This document shows, piece after piece, positions 10,931 to 22,888 of a stretch of 59,644 nt of DNA. The stretch is from Gnetum montanum (lineage: Eukaryota; Streptophyta; Gnetopsida; Gnetales; Gnetaceae). The DNA is taken from positions 66,486 through 126,129 of the forward strand of contig MNCI01012690.1 in the NCBI GenBank assembly GCA_015680685.1. Direction: 5' to 3'. Both the position numbers and the translations under genes were made by a program. Numbering within the stretch: position 1 is the stretch's first letter; the number at the start of each line of letters is the position of its first letter. The notes under the pieces are model-generated. The model did no database searches. It worked only from the letters and a program-made list of their open reading frames with translations, and was not told where the DNA came from.

Positions 10931-12700
10931 ATCATACATTTTTCTTTGTTTATGCATTTCTACTTTATTTATGCATTCATCAACTTAGCTTGCATATTAA
11001 ATTTGAAAAACATCAAAAATACATTAAAAATAAATAAATAAAAAATAAAACAACAAAAACACATGGCTTGAAAAGGCCTTAAACTAGCATACGACCCAAG
11101 ATGGCCTAAAACTATCAATTTTTGCATTGCTTTCCTTTCATTTGTGCATTTCAACTCTATTTACAATAGTTGCCACTTGATGTTGTTTTTCTAGTTGATT
11201 TTTGTAGGATCTTACAAGCACACAACATGACTACACATGCAGCACTATACCTTACAAAAGCAAGGTAAGCACTAGTTCACTATGACTATAAACTGACATA
11301 GATAGTCAGCTATGACTATAAACTGGCATAGATAGTCCACTATGACTATAAACTAGCATAGCTTGTCCTTGGCTCATGATGTTAAATTCACACAACAACT
11401 CGTCCTTGGGTCATGACGCTAAACTGGCACAACATCCACTATCTTCTATCACATTAAACTAGCATCCAAAAGTCTGCTAGGACTATAAAGTAGCACATCA
11501 TTGTCTACCAGGACCTTAAACTGTGTCCATAGTCTACAGGGACTTTAAACTAGCATGTTGTTGATCTTTTGGACCACTTGCCATTAATGTGGCCTTGGTG
11601 GCACTCATAGCATCATCGCCTTCCACCAATCTCTTGATCTTTTGAAGCACTTGGCATTAGTGCAGCCTTCAAAGGACTTGCAACATCATCATCATGGCAC
11701 TTTTACTGGCTTCCTGAGCACTTGCAACTGGCACAACATTTGACACATTTATAGCATCTTTGCATCTAGCACATGTAGCATCTTCACATCAGGCATTTAC
11801 ACTTGCATTTCATGTTGTGTGGTTTTCTTATCTTCTCAGAGTTATATTTGTAGGACAAAGCCTCGGAGGTGGTTGTGTATAGATGTATCTCATTACAGCA
11901 GCAAGTTACCACATTACTCTGATGTGCATGATTGACCTAGTTAAGACACTCAAGAGTGCACATCCCCCTCATCCATGTTATAGCCTATGCATATCCACTC
12001 CTTCATCCCAATATCCTCTCATCCCCCACATACTAATGATTTCACATCCCTCTGGCATACGCATTGTGATGCACATGGCATTCTCTTCACATCAACTGCT
12101 AAACTCATGATGGACATAATGTAACTTGTTCCATGGGGAGCCTTTCTAGGCTAGTCAAAGACCTAAATGGATGCAACGCAACTCATCCTGGGGAGGAAAC
12201 ACCTATCCTATAGATGCAATGTTAATGCATCAAGACAAATCCCATCTTCTTGATGGCCAACTTGTAGCTAACATTCAGTAGTAAGTTGAACCTAAAGAAG
12301 GTTTGCCTCACAACATAAAAAAAATAAGAGAATGGGGAAAAGCACATCCCCAAGCAAATTTACAATGCTATAGCTTTGTAATTGGCCCAGCCTTAGATTG
12401 AATTTGATGCTCTAATATGCACTCCGACGAGAGGTCAACATTTGAGGGGCAAACCACTTCATGCCATGGTCATTGTTAGCTATGCTGAATTTGCATCTTA
12501 CATCATGATCCACTATTTGCATTTCATCTCCCTAGCATTGCCTATACTCCTTGTCCCTCAACATAATCTTATTCCCATAGCACTCTTGAGCATGATAAAA
12601 CGACATCCGATCTTGTACCGACGAGTGATGTTGGTGGTGTGTCTACTGTGCTATTTTGTAATTCTTTGTTGATGTCTCTCAGGCCACTCCTCCAAATGTC
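10931..12700 (+). other. Noncoding interior of element B where pol is missing
   Basis: No RT, RNase H or integrase signature was found in any frame. The stretch 11060-11560 is a run of diverged copies of GGCCTTAAACTAGCA and ACTATAAACTGGCATAG, the same motif (same orientation relative to the element) that flanks the modules of element C. The remainder to the polypurine tract is AT-rich and featureless, apart from Leu/His-rich short frames that look random. Confidence 0.7.
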
Positions 12701-12712
12701 AACAAAGAGGGG
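12701..12712 (+). other. Polypurine tract of element B
   Basis: AACAAAGAGGGG directly precedes the 3' LTR. The longer context GTCAACAAAGAGGGGCCAT is repeated, on the minus strand, next to the 3' LTR of element C at 24421-24440. It would prime plus-strand DNA synthesis. Confidence 0.8.
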
Positions 12713-12925
12713 CCATTGAAACACCACAATATTTTAGGTCTGATCATCTCAACTACAAATTTGGCTAAGTTTCAAAATGGTGGCACTTTACCCATATTTT
12801 TCCAAGTGTTAAGTGTAGTCAACTCCAACTGCCAGATTTGCAAAATTTTTCCAAGTGTTAGAATGATGGCACTTTTTGTAGATTCACATGTTACGCTATG
12901 TAGCATAGCGTAGCATAACACTCGA

Positions 12926-13165
12926 TCACACTGTGAAGTGTAGTGCAACGTAGCACCCTATCATGCTATGCAATGTAGCGCAGCATAGCACCTGGTCATG
13001 GTGTGTAGCGTAGCATAATGTAGCACTCTGTCATGCTGTTCAGCATAGCGTAGCACTATGTCACACTGTGTAGCATAGTACAACATAGAACCCTATGACA
13101 TTGTGTAGCATAGTGCAGCATAGCACCATATCAAGATGTGTAGCGTAACATAGTATAGCACCTTG
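12926..13165 (+). repeat. 35-bp tandem repeat, 7 units (U3 of B)
   Basis: Seven consecutive units of 35 bp (one of 30 bp) with the pattern TCATGCTGTGTAGCATAGCG...TAGCACCCTG. A partial unit precedes from about 12884. It adjoins the 44-bp array that starts at 13183. Because the 5' LTR is truncated, this array is present only once in the element. Confidence 0.88.
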
Positions 13166-13182
13166 TCCAACATAGCAGTCAG

Positions 13183-13578
13183 CATCCTGTGTCCTAGGCA
13201 TAACACAGGATGAGCATAGCAGCTAGCATTCCATGTTCCACATGTAATACGAGACAAGCATAGTAGCCAACATCCCATGTCCTGTGCATAAGACAGGACA
13301 AGCCTAGCAGCCAGCATCCTATGTCCTATGTGTAACACGGGATGAGCATAGTAGCTAGCATCCTATGTCCCACGCGTAACACGAGACAAGCGTAGTAGAC
13401 AGCGTCCCATGTTCTACACATAACATGGGACAAGCCCAGTAGCCAGTGTCCTATGTCCTAAGCATAACATGGGATGTGCATAGTATCCAACATCCCATGT
13501 CCCATGCGTAACATGGGACAAGCATAGCAGATAATGTCCCATGTCCTACATGTAACATGGGATAAGCCCAACAAACAA
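13183..13578 (+). repeat. 44-bp tandem repeat, 9 units (U3 of B)
   Basis: Nine units of exactly 44 bp with no spacer between them. The 5' LTR has five full units, so the copy number changed between the LTRs of one element. The array ends 49 bp upstream of the TATA box. Confidence 0.92.
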
Positions 13579-13627
13579 CATCCTGTGGTCCCACCCACCA
13601 CACTGCCACGTTGCACCTGATCTACCC

Positions 13628-13633
13628 TATAAG
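13628..13633 (+). promoter_or_regulatory. TATA box in 3' LTR of B
   Basis: CCCTATAAGTACCC, matching 6225-6230 in the 5' LTR, at about 910 bp from the LTR start. Confidence 0.55.
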
Positions 13634-14387
13634 TACCCTTCCATCCTAATGTTTCAAAAAGGAGGAAAAAATAGGAAGATGGGGAAGGAGGAGGCTTCCA
13701 TTCTTCACCAATAAGGCAGTTGGCACTTCCATTTGGCATTTTGGTGCTTTGGCATCTTGCCACTTAGCACTGTGAGCTAACAAGACCCAAACCACACTAC
13801 ACCAATAGAGAAGCACAACTACACTGCACGCTACACTGCAGTCCCATTGTAGCCCTGTAAAACATCACACAGTACACCATGGCTACCAACCCAGTAGGAA
13901 CAGTTCAACATAGTGAGCACCAAACTTCACAACCTAACACCATTGAGGCTATGTGCTTCCACTGCACCTGTTGTACACTGTGTGCCTTTTGAGATCCTTT
14001 GTGAATTAGCTATGCTCCCTATTTTAGGGTCCTACACTACTGTTCTCAAAATTCTGTTGCATTTCTCAAGAATTTCTCTTTTTCATTTAGTGTAACACTT
14101 GTATTTTCTCACTTTTTCATACATATTTACATGTTCACATCATTGTTCTTGGGCTAGGACACCCTGCTACGCTCTAGCTTACCTAGACCCAATGCCCACG
14201 TGTAACGTAGTACAAACCATTCTCACACATGGTCGTTTTAACACCACGTAAGTCCCTGTCTAATCAACAAGACCGTTCAAGGCACCCTATTTTCATTTTC
14301 TCCATCACGGCCCTCTCGTGGATTCAGGATTAGGTTGCACACCTAGTAACCTATTGGTATTCCAGCCATTGATGTTTTCGGATGTCA

Positions 14388-15640
14388 CACTCATGGTATA
14401 AATTTAAGGAAGCTTTCATACAATGTTTCTTTTCCAACAATAGGCTATATACCCTTAGGAAATAGCTGATGAACTTCACACAAAAATAGGTTGGGTAGTA
14501 CAAAAGTGCCTTTGATAGTTTTAAAGGTTTATGCCTTAAAAACCCTAACCATGAAATTCCAACATACCAACTAATTCAAATTATCATAGAGGGATTATTA
14601 CTACATTGTACACAAAATGTGGATTTTCATTAAGGGGGAAATATTTTAAATGTGATAGAGGAAGAGGATTGAAGAATCGTTGACTCTTTAGTAGACCAAA
14701 GTAAACGCTAGCCAAAACCAAATATCATGCAAGGAGTAACCCACCAAACTAAGAAATTGAATAGAAAATTGGATGAATTAACTAGATTAATAAAAAATAA
14801 ACTCATTTTTCTCAAGAGGACACTTACAATCTATGAGAGAATAAACAACATGACATTACAAATTATTCAACACTAGTATGTTGTAATGAGGAAATTCAAG
14901 AGTCTATGAGAGCCTTTCAACAAATAAGAAATCAACCTCCATCACCCTTGCAATGAAGACCATTTTATTTACCAATAGTACCAATTCCCCACAATAATTA
15001 TAAACCAATTAGAAATATGGTTAATGAACAATTACACCATTTACCTCAAATTTTAATAGCATTTATAGAAGAAAATAGGCAATTTATCGCTGCAATAAGG
15101 AGATAGCTCCAAGATTTAAAAAAGAGTGACTTACCTTATTAGCCTAAACCAAACCCCACCAATTAGAGAAGAGGTGAGTAACAATTACATTCTATCATCA
15201 CTATGAGTGCAAAAACTATTGAGCCTAGACCTACTAAGAGAGTTAGCTTCTAAGATAATACTGATGAGGTACAAGAGGAGTATCAATCACTAATAGTAAA
15301 TAAAGAGGAAAGTAAAGAACCTATAGAAGAAGTAGAATAGCCTTCAACATCCTCACTTTAAGTAAAAGAGTAAACTCAACACCATTTTCAAAAAGATTGC
15401 AAGAGGAAGTTGCAACTAAGGCACATATAGAAAAAATGTTTAATGAATTATATTTACATATTCCACTAGAAAATGCTATCATGGATACACCTCTTTATGC
15501 TAAATACTTGAGAGAATTATGCTCAAAAATAAGGAAGGAAAAAATTCCTAGACAAGTATATTTGGTTGACAACTTCTCCCAACTTATAAAAATTCAAGAA
15601 ACCCTCAAATACCAAGATTGTTGAGTTCCAACTATTTCCA
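14388..15640 (+). pseudogene. Element E gag, degenerate
   Basis: Most of the region is broken, with many stops. The last part (15397-15624) is open and resembles the conserved stretch before the Athila protease: AHIEKMFNELYLHIPLENAI, then PLYAKYLRELCSKIRKEKIP. It continues into the protease with a single stop. The N-terminal gag could not be recognised in 14388-15150. Confidence 0.6.
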
Positions 15641-15915
15641 TAATAATTAATGGAAGAAGCATTAGAAATGCCTTGCTAGACCTAGGTACTAGTAGTAATA
15701 TCATGCCACTTAAAATGACTATGATACTAGACTTGGCAAATGTAAGGAAAGTAAATATGTCAATATCATTAGTAGATGACTCAACCATTAAATCTATAGG
15801 AGTAGTAGAAGATTTAATTATGGAAGTTGAAAAAGGGAAGTACCCCATGGATTTTGTTGTGTTAGAAGTAAAGGATCCTAATTGTTTCCCAATCATTCTA
15901 GGTAGACCTTGTTAG
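15641..15915 (+). pseudogene. Element E aspartic protease
   Basis: Reads RNALLDLGTSSNIMPL, the Athila-type active-site loop (Asp-Leu-Gly in place of Asp-Ser/Thr-Gly), then VVLEVKDPNCFPIILGRPC at the end of the domain. The frame is open from 15673 to 15915 and then stops. It would process the polyprotein. The catalytic Asp is kept. Confidence 0.8.
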
Positions 15916-16440
15916 TAACAACCAATGCATTAATCAATTATAGATCAAGGAAACTTTAACTAACCTTTGTAAATCTTACTTTTACACTTAATAATAAATT
16001 CGATAAAGCAAAGGAAGATAGAATAAACAAAGATATTAAAGAAGCTAAGATGCTCTTTATAATACCAACATCTACCATGGCTAAAGATAGGAAAACATTA
16101 GCACTTAATAACCTTGAAGGAGGATCCTTAGACTCTTCCACAATTAAACAACAAAACATCTTAGATTAGATTTTGGATTTGAGATCACAAAGCATTCAAG
16201 ACACTATTCAATCACCAATTAATGATTCTTTGGAACTTGGTGAACTACCTAACAAACTTAAGTACATTTTTCTTGATGAAAATAAACCATTAATAATAAA
16301 TTTCAAACTCTCTAATGATCAAGAAATAAAATTAATAGAAGTTTTAAAAAATCCAAGGCATTTTCATGGAGTTATAAAGACCTCCTTAAGGAATTTCACC
16401 CAGCATATGTCAACACCACATCTATTTAGAAGAAAATATT
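15916..16440 (+). pseudogene. Element E protease-RT linker
   Basis: Broken stretch leading from protease to RT. The open part 16173-16442 ends in LGELPNKLKYIFLDENKPLI and IKLIEVLKNPRHFHGVIKT, which corresponds to the conserved segment before RT in Athila-type elements. No further domain was recognised. Confidence 0.6.
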
Positions 16441-17018
16441 AAGCCAAATAGAATTCCTCCTAGAAAAATCAATCCAACTCTAAAGCAAATAATTAAGAAT
16501 GCAATTTTTAAAATTTGGAAGGAAGAAATTATTTATGCAATAGCCGATAGTGAATGGGTGATTCCTATCATAGTAGTACCTAAAAAGAAAGGAAAATGAT
16601 GAATTTATGTAGATTATAGAAAACTTAATCAAATCATTAAAAAGGATCATTTACCTTTACCTTATATAGATAAAATTTTGGAAAAACTACAAGGGCATGA
16701 ATATTAATATTTTTTGGATGGATTTAATGGTTACAATCAACTAGCTATTGCACCAAAAGATCAACATACAATAATTTGTACATGCTCATAAGGTACCTTT
16801 TACTATAGATTAATGTCTTTTGATCTATATATTTCATCCGCTACCTTCCCAAGAATAATGATATTAGTCTTTTCTGATATGTTAGAAGAATACGTAGAGG
16901 CATTTATGGATGATTTCTCACTATCTAGAGATATTGATGAACAAACATTAGATCTCTTAGAAATTGTCTTGGATAGATTTTAGAGAAAAATTTAAAATTA
17001 AGTTAGAAAAAGAATCAT
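16441..17018 (+). pseudogene. Element E reverse transcriptase
   Basis: Fingers and palm are readable: DSEWVIPIIVVPKKK, VDYRKLNQIIKKDHLPLPYI, FLDGFNGYNQLAIAPKDQ. The catalytic box FMDD is intact at 16903-16914. Five or so stops break the frame (for example after KGK near 16600 and at GHEY near 16705). The thumb continues in the next frame from 17019. Confidence 0.85.
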
Positions 17019-17800
17019 TTGATGATAACAAGTAATATAGTTTTAGGACATGTAATCTCTAAGGAAAGAATTAAAATGGATGATGAAAAAGTAAAAGTCA
17101 TCTCTACACTTCCAACCCCAACAAACTTAAAAACACTTCGATCCTTCTTAGGTCATGCTAGATTTTATAGATGGTTCATTAAAGACTTTTCAAAGATAGC
17201 CATGCCTCTTTGTATGCTCTTAGAAAAAGATGCTTCCTTCATATGGATTGATTACTACCAAGAAGCATTCTCTAAACTCAAAAGAAGAGTAACCACTACT
17301 CCAATACATAATAAAAGTAACTAGGAATTTCCCTTTAACTTAATGTACAATGCTAGTGATACATCTATAGGGGTAGTTTTGGGACAATACAAAGAAAATA
17401 AACCAAGGATGATTTACTATGTTTCCAAAAGTTTAGATCAAGCTCAAGTCAACTATACAACTACAAAGAAGGAAGTATTAACCATTGTGTTTGCTTTGGA
17501 AAAATTTATGCATTATTTAATAGGATATAAAACTAGGGTATACACTAACCATTCAATCATAAAGTTCTTAGCTAATAAAAAAATAGAAAATACTAGGATC
17601 ATGAGGTGGTGTTTTCTACTCTAAGAATATGATCTCAGTATTTTAGATAAGAGAAATAGAGAAAATGTTGTGGTAGACAACCTTTCTATATTGGAAACGA
17701 AGGAAGAAAATAGAAGAGAATTATTTAATGATAAATTTCCTAATGAGTAAATATTTCTAATAAAAAAGGATCATTGGTTTGCTAATATAGTAAACTACTT
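17019..17800 (+). pseudogene. Element E RT thumb and RNase H
   Basis: 17019-17324 is the connection region (LGHVISKERIKMDDEKVKVI, LRSFLGHARFYRWFIKDFS). 17343-17624 is RNase H. Its first catalytic Asp is changed to Asn (YNASDTSIG where CDAS is usual), and a second Asp is also Asn (YTNHSIIKF where YTDH is usual). The Glu in KKEVLTIVFAL and the last Asp in VVDNLS remain. Both changes fit G-to-A transitions on the coding strand. Confidence 0.82.
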
Positions 17801-19161
17801 AGTCATAATGAAAACACCAATTCAATGGAGTAAAGAGAAAAGAAAATCTTTTCTAAGAGGCATCTCTAACTATATTTGGAATGAATCATATCTTTATCAA
17901 ATATGTAAGGAAAACATGGCAAGAAGATGTATGGTAGAAGAAGACAAACAAGAAATCCTACATATGTGCCATGAAGACCTTAGAGGTGAACATTTTGATA
18001 GTCAAAGAACAACTTTTAAAGTATTACAAAGTGGGTTTTATTAGCCCACTATTTTTAAAGATGCTCATATATACATCCAAGGATGTGATAAATGCCAATG
18101 GGTGGGGGCAATGACAAGAAGATAAGAAATTCCACTTAACCCCATTTTAATAATAGAACCTTTTGACATATTAGGTATATCATTTTTTAGGACCATTTCC
18201 ACCTTCCAATGAATGTCGATATATCTTAGTATGTATTGATTATGTTACTAAATAGGTGAAGGCTAAAGCCACTCTAACAAATGATGTTAAAGTAGTAGTA
18301 GGTTTTCCAAGGAAAATTATTTTAACATGATTTGAAACTACACGAGCAATCATTAGTAATCAAGGAACCCATTTTGTAAATAAAACAATGGAGAAATTCC
18401 TTCAATCTTGGGGTATTCAACATAAGATAGTCATCACCTATCATCCCTAAACAAATGGTCAAGTTGAAAATGCTAATAGAACCATTCTAAAAGTGTTAAC
18501 TAAAACCATCTGTGCTAAGAAGAAAGATTGGTTGAAAAAATTACAAGATGCACTTTAGGCTTATAAGACTACTTATAAACCAAAATTAGGATATTCACCT
18601 TATCAATTGGTTTATGGAAAATAATGTTTATTTCCCATGAAAATAAAATACGAATCCTTTACACTAGCACATTAGTTGATTTTTTATGAGAAAATTAATC
18701 AAGACCTTAAATTGACCCAATTACATGAACTTGATAAAGTACGCATGCATGCACTTGATAAACAAAGAATAATTAAGAAGAAGATGAAGCACATGCATGA
18801 TAAAAACATACTAAAGTAACATGTCTTAGAAGATGATAAAGTCCTATTATATAATTTGAGATTACACAAATTTCCAAGGAAACTAACAACTCGGTGGGAA
18901 GGCCCATGCCTAGTCTTACAACCCCATAGCAATGGAAGCATCCTAATTTCATCTATAGAAGACCTATCTACCACACTTCTAGTAAATGGCCAAAGACTTA
19001 ATCATTACAATAAGCACCAAATAGAAGAATTGGGAGAGGATGAGTTAGTAGAATTAAGTGATCTTAATAACCCTATCGAAGAACCATGTGATGGAAATGC
19101 TCAAGTAGAGGTTAAAGCTATGGAAAGTAATTTCAAACCACTACATTATTCTATAGTATAA
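17801..19161 (+). pseudogene. Element E integrase
   Basis: The zinc region is good (HMCHEDLRGEHF ... GCDKCQWVG, 17968-18102), with both His and both Cys. The catalytic core is broken: the first Asp is Ser (LGISFFRT, near 18178) and the second is Asn (ISNQGTHFVN, near 18356), while Glu is kept in GQVENANR (near 18465). The C-terminal domain (18856-19161) is open: LTTRWEGPCLVL and LLVNGQRLNHYN. An acidic tail follows. Confidence 0.83.
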
Positions 19162-19392
19162 AAATAATTAAAGGAAACCAAATAGCCTATAAATTTCACC
19201 TTGAAAATGTAGAGGGCAATAGAAAGTCCTATTGTTAGTTGGAAATATAAACAATTCATTAGCATCATGTCTAAAATGTAAGGGAGAAGAACAACTCCGC
19301 CTACCTTGAGATAGGTTAGTTTAAACCCAAAATCCATATAAAGGTAAGCCTTAGATCAATAACAAATAAATTATAAACTTTATTGCTTTCTA

Positions 19393-19474
19393 AACAACAT
19401 TCATTGGTACTAGTTCCACAAGTCAAGAAATTGAATAGCTAAGTATGACTAATGTTTATAAGTGTATGGCTTCT
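19393..19474 (+). repeat. 82-bp direct repeat, copy 1
   Basis: AACAACATTCATTGGTAC...TATAAGTGTATGGCTTCT. It matches 20282-20363 at roughly four positions in five by eye, at an offset of 889 bp, with no length change. Confidence 0.75.
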
Positions 19475-20281
19475 CATGAGAGCCCAGTTGAGGGCATGCA
19501 CCAAAGGAACCATCGCCCAAGAGAAGAGAATGATGTCATCACTAGTTCTAGATATTTTCTAGTCATTTTTATTACAAATGATTGTATTTTCATTGATAAA
19601 ATCATGAGAAGAGCATCCATCTCCCCATTCTTACAACCATACTTCTTCCATTTTTCTAATGTCCTATAGCCACCCCTAGCTCCTGAATTTTTTATAATTA
19701 TCTCATATAACTCTCTCATTCTCACAACCCAAATCATGAGAGATGTTATCATCAAAATTCAAAGTAGTAAAATTTTTTAAACAACCAATGCGTAGAATTG
19801 TGCATCATAGCAAACTCTTGATCTTAATTTTTCATCATCTTAGAATTGAAAATGAAAGATGGATGTGACATCTACCAATACAAACATCCAAAAGGCTATT
19901 GCCCAGTTATATTACATCTACAAGAATCTTTGGCTTTTTCTCTAAATCCCAAGTTCATAGAAAAGAAAATGTGTAGGAGATTACCTTACCTACAAGGTAA
20001 TTATAGATAGTCCTACAATCAACAATACTATCCCAATGAAACTTCTTATGGCCAAAGAGGAAGAAGAGCTGAAAAAATGAGAGTGCAAAAGAATATAACA
20101 AGGACCCCTCCAGCTACAAAAGGGAGGTCCATTTCTATGAAAATGAGAAAGATACACCACATGATGAAGTGGTGCAAATGAAAACCTTGCCAATCCAAAA
20201 ACCTTTTATTGAAATATTAGCTAAAGTTGACAAAATGTGTGACTCCTTGGATGAGAAATTCCAAACTACTACCATATGGTA

Positions 20282-20363
20282 AACAACATTCTTTGATACC
20301 AATTCTACAAGTCAAGAGATCAAGTAACTAAGTATGGATGAGGTTTATAAGTGTATGGTTTCT
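20282..20363 (+). repeat. 82-bp direct repeat, copy 2
   Basis: Second copy of the 82-bp unit at 19393-19474. The sequence between the two copies is not itself repeated. Confidence 0.75.
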
Positions 20364-22883
20364 ATTAGTTACATACTTGGATACTTAATAAGGAGGAAAG
20401 GGTGTGCTATATTTGGTCTAGCATCTAAAGTGATAAAGGCATCTCGCAATATGAAACTCAATCAACATTCATGTGAGCAACCCATACAACAAAATAAAAT
20501 TGAAATTACCTCCCACAAGAACCTCATGATTAAATTAGGCCAATTATTTCTAAAAATGAAAAAAAAAAGTAAAAAATCATAAATGAATACTAAAAAAAAG
20601 CAACATTGGTAATCAAAATGGGCCCACAAGAACTTTCAACCATGAGTAGAGCCACACTCCCACAAGAACCTTACAGTTGGAATGATGCTCAAAGCTTGCA
20701 TTTTCAAGCATCCCCTAAGAATCCCCTTCTATGATCCAAGTGATTATGGGTGGAGCTATGATCACTAAATCTAATTCAAGATGGCATTACTTTCAAGCTA
20801 GGATATAACACTAGATGTAAAGGATTGACTTATCTAAGTACATCCCTTTATAGATACCATTACTTGTAATCATTTTCCTTCCTTAGCCCATGTAGTTCCG
20901 TAGCTTTTGCTACTTTATATATTTGTAAATGTTGTTCTTTTCTTTGATATTGTAATTTAGTATTTTCCCATTTTATATTTGACTTCTTCATTTCTAATTA
21001 TATTCCCCTATTTTTATCTTATACTACCCCTTATTGGTAATTAAAGCTTTTCCATCCTTCCATCGTTTCCCAACATGCCTTCCATAGGAGTCAATGGTCA
21101 AGATCCCTACTATGGCAAAGCATTATGAATACTAATAGTTGGACAATCAAAGTTTACCAATGTTCCATATGTAGAGGAGAATATATAAAATCCATAGCAT
21201 TTATGCATTTTGTCTATTCTCCTAGCTCATCTCCAACATAATCCCCACTACCAGTAATTCAACTAATTAAACTAGGATAAGAATATAGCCTAGCTTAATT
21301 AGGAGGATGAGCAACATAAAATCAACTAGGATAGTTAAGTATAACCAACATGGAAGTTGATCCAAGATCAAGTTAGGGAATGACTTTGTTGAAAGAAATG
21401 CATCTTGGATCTTTAAATTTTAGGAAAGGTGGAAACCTTGAGATTGTAATTCATTCTTTTAACAAACAAAGTAGACCTCATGAGGATACATTTTAGCCCA
21501 AATAATCCTAGAAAGGGCCTTCCTAACTGAGTTATATGTGAATTCCTACCTTAATAATAGAGATTAATGACAAGAAGTAAAAGAAGTAATGTTTATTTGT
21601 AAATTAGCTAATCAAATTATTATTTTCATCCATATTTATTAAAGGGTTCAATGACCTATGAAAATTAAAATTTGATCCTATCAAGGGACATTTCAAGATC
21701 GATGTCCATAGATATGCTAGGAATGAGAAGCCTTTAAGGACTCAACATATCAATAGACGTCAATAGATTGATTTCTAGCAACTAAGATTATTAAACTTCA
21801 TTAATTACTATGATTTTAATTGATATAAGTAGAAATCATATTTAGTTTATTAATAAATTTATCGATTGATTGAAGAAGTTTGATTTGTAATACTACAAAG
21901 ATATCAATTTCCATTGATCAATTTCAATAGGGGAAAAATTTCTTGGAGAGTTTCACAATTGAACACCATGACTATGATGAGTATTGAGATTTTATTATAC
22001 AATGATATTAATCCATGTTTACTGAATTGATCTAGATTAATAGATAAAAATTTTTCTTGAAGCTTTAATATCTAGATAGTGTGACCATGATGAACTTCAA
22101 TATGTCAAGAGTTTCACATACTTTCATATTAATTTTGGTCATAGTAGCATTGTAGTTTGACCCAATTCATATTGAAATACATCAATTTTTCAATAAGGAT
22201 CAATATGATAAAAAGTGAAAAAAATAAAATAAATCATAATAGTAAGGTGGTGACCCTTGAATAAAAGCCCTTACAGATGGGGATAAACCTTATTCCCATG
22301 AGTCATTCCCTTACCTTTGCACTCTCACCTTAATTAGGGTTCTAGACTATCACTCTCTCTCTCTCTACTTTCTTCACTTGCCTTGCTTCAAGAATAGTAA
22401 CAAGGGGATTAGTGATCTCACCACCTCAATGCCACTTTTCTTGACTTCAGTAAGCTATATCTCTTCAAGCCAATTCTCATTTTCATTTTTTAAGGATTGG
22501 ATAATGACATTGTTTTCCCTTCCAGAAAATTTCATGCACATGAAGAGTATAAATGGTCAAATCCTCCACCTTTACATAGCAAGCTCACGAATGAAAAAAA
22601 AGACTAAAAATCATTCCTTACCATCATGAGGTATACTACATGGAGTGATTCAACCCCATTGATGTAGCAGTACATCAATAGCTGGAGGCCATGTAATGTG
22701 GGGCATTACTTAGGCCCCCCATTGACTCATTTTACCAGGAAGAAATCCTAAAATTTTACATAAATTTGAAGCTACACCTCATGAAATTAAGCCCTCTAGA
22801 GCACTAATTAGTCTCTTTAGTCATGAAAACTAGGATCAAGATTATGACAACAAGGCTCTAAGAATGGTTTAGCCTACTAGCCT

Positions 22884-22888
22884 ATAGG
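22884..22888. repeat. Target-site duplication of C, left
   Basis: ATAGG directly before the TGTAACG start of the left LTR. The same five bases follow the right LTR at 39696-39700. Confidence 0.92.

Larger units (their letters stand above)
5915..14387 (+). mobile_element. Element B: gag-protease-only Ty3/gypsy element
   Basis: An LTR pair (5915-6976 partial, 12717-14387 full) brackets a 5.7 kb interior with a primer-binding site, gag, protease and a polypurine tract, all on the plus strand. RT, RNase H and integrase are absent; nothing pol-like was found between 10931 and 12700. Gag, protease, LTR ends and PPT resemble those of the pol-bearing element C, so B looks like a non-autonomous derivative. 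The 5' LTR lacks about its first 630 bp, so no target-site duplication can be checked. Confidence 0.85.
12717..14387 (+). repeat. Element B 3' LTR (1671 bp)
   Basis: Begins TGAAACACC right after the polypurine tract and ends GGATGTCA at 14387. U3 holds a 35-bp array, a 44-bp array and a TATA box. U5 contains the block GTAAGTCCCTGTCTAAT...ACCGTTCAAGG, which recurs in the LTRs of C and D. Aligned to the 5' LTR it is longer by the first ~630 bp and by about four 44-bp units. Confidence 0.88.
19162..22883 (+). other. Element E downstream region or host sequence, noncoding
   Basis: AT-rich sequence with no recognised gene. It contains an 82-bp direct repeat (19393-19474 and 20282-20363), a TATA-like and T-rich stretch at 20870-21050, and a short CT microsatellite near 22352. 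In Athila elements a long region between integrase and the 3' LTR is usual, so this may still be part of E. I see no envelope-like frame with membrane segments. Confidence 0.45.
14388..22888 (+). mobile_element. Element E: Athila-like Ty3/gypsy remnant, left part
   Basis: Plus-strand order gag C-terminus, protease, RT, RNase H, integrase, with sequence signatures of the Athila branch: FMDDFSLS at the RT box, LQSGFY and FKDAHIYI in the integrase zinc region. Its left end abuts the 3' LTR of B. Its right end is cut at 22888 by the insertion of C, and sequence resumes at 39701 after the duplicated ATAGG. No LTR pair was found. The join across C is inferred from the target-site duplication. Confidence 0.75.

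Noticed and set aside
13183-13578. CRISPR-like array
   Set aside because: Units are contiguous without spacers, lie in an LTR, and the context is a plant retrotransposon.
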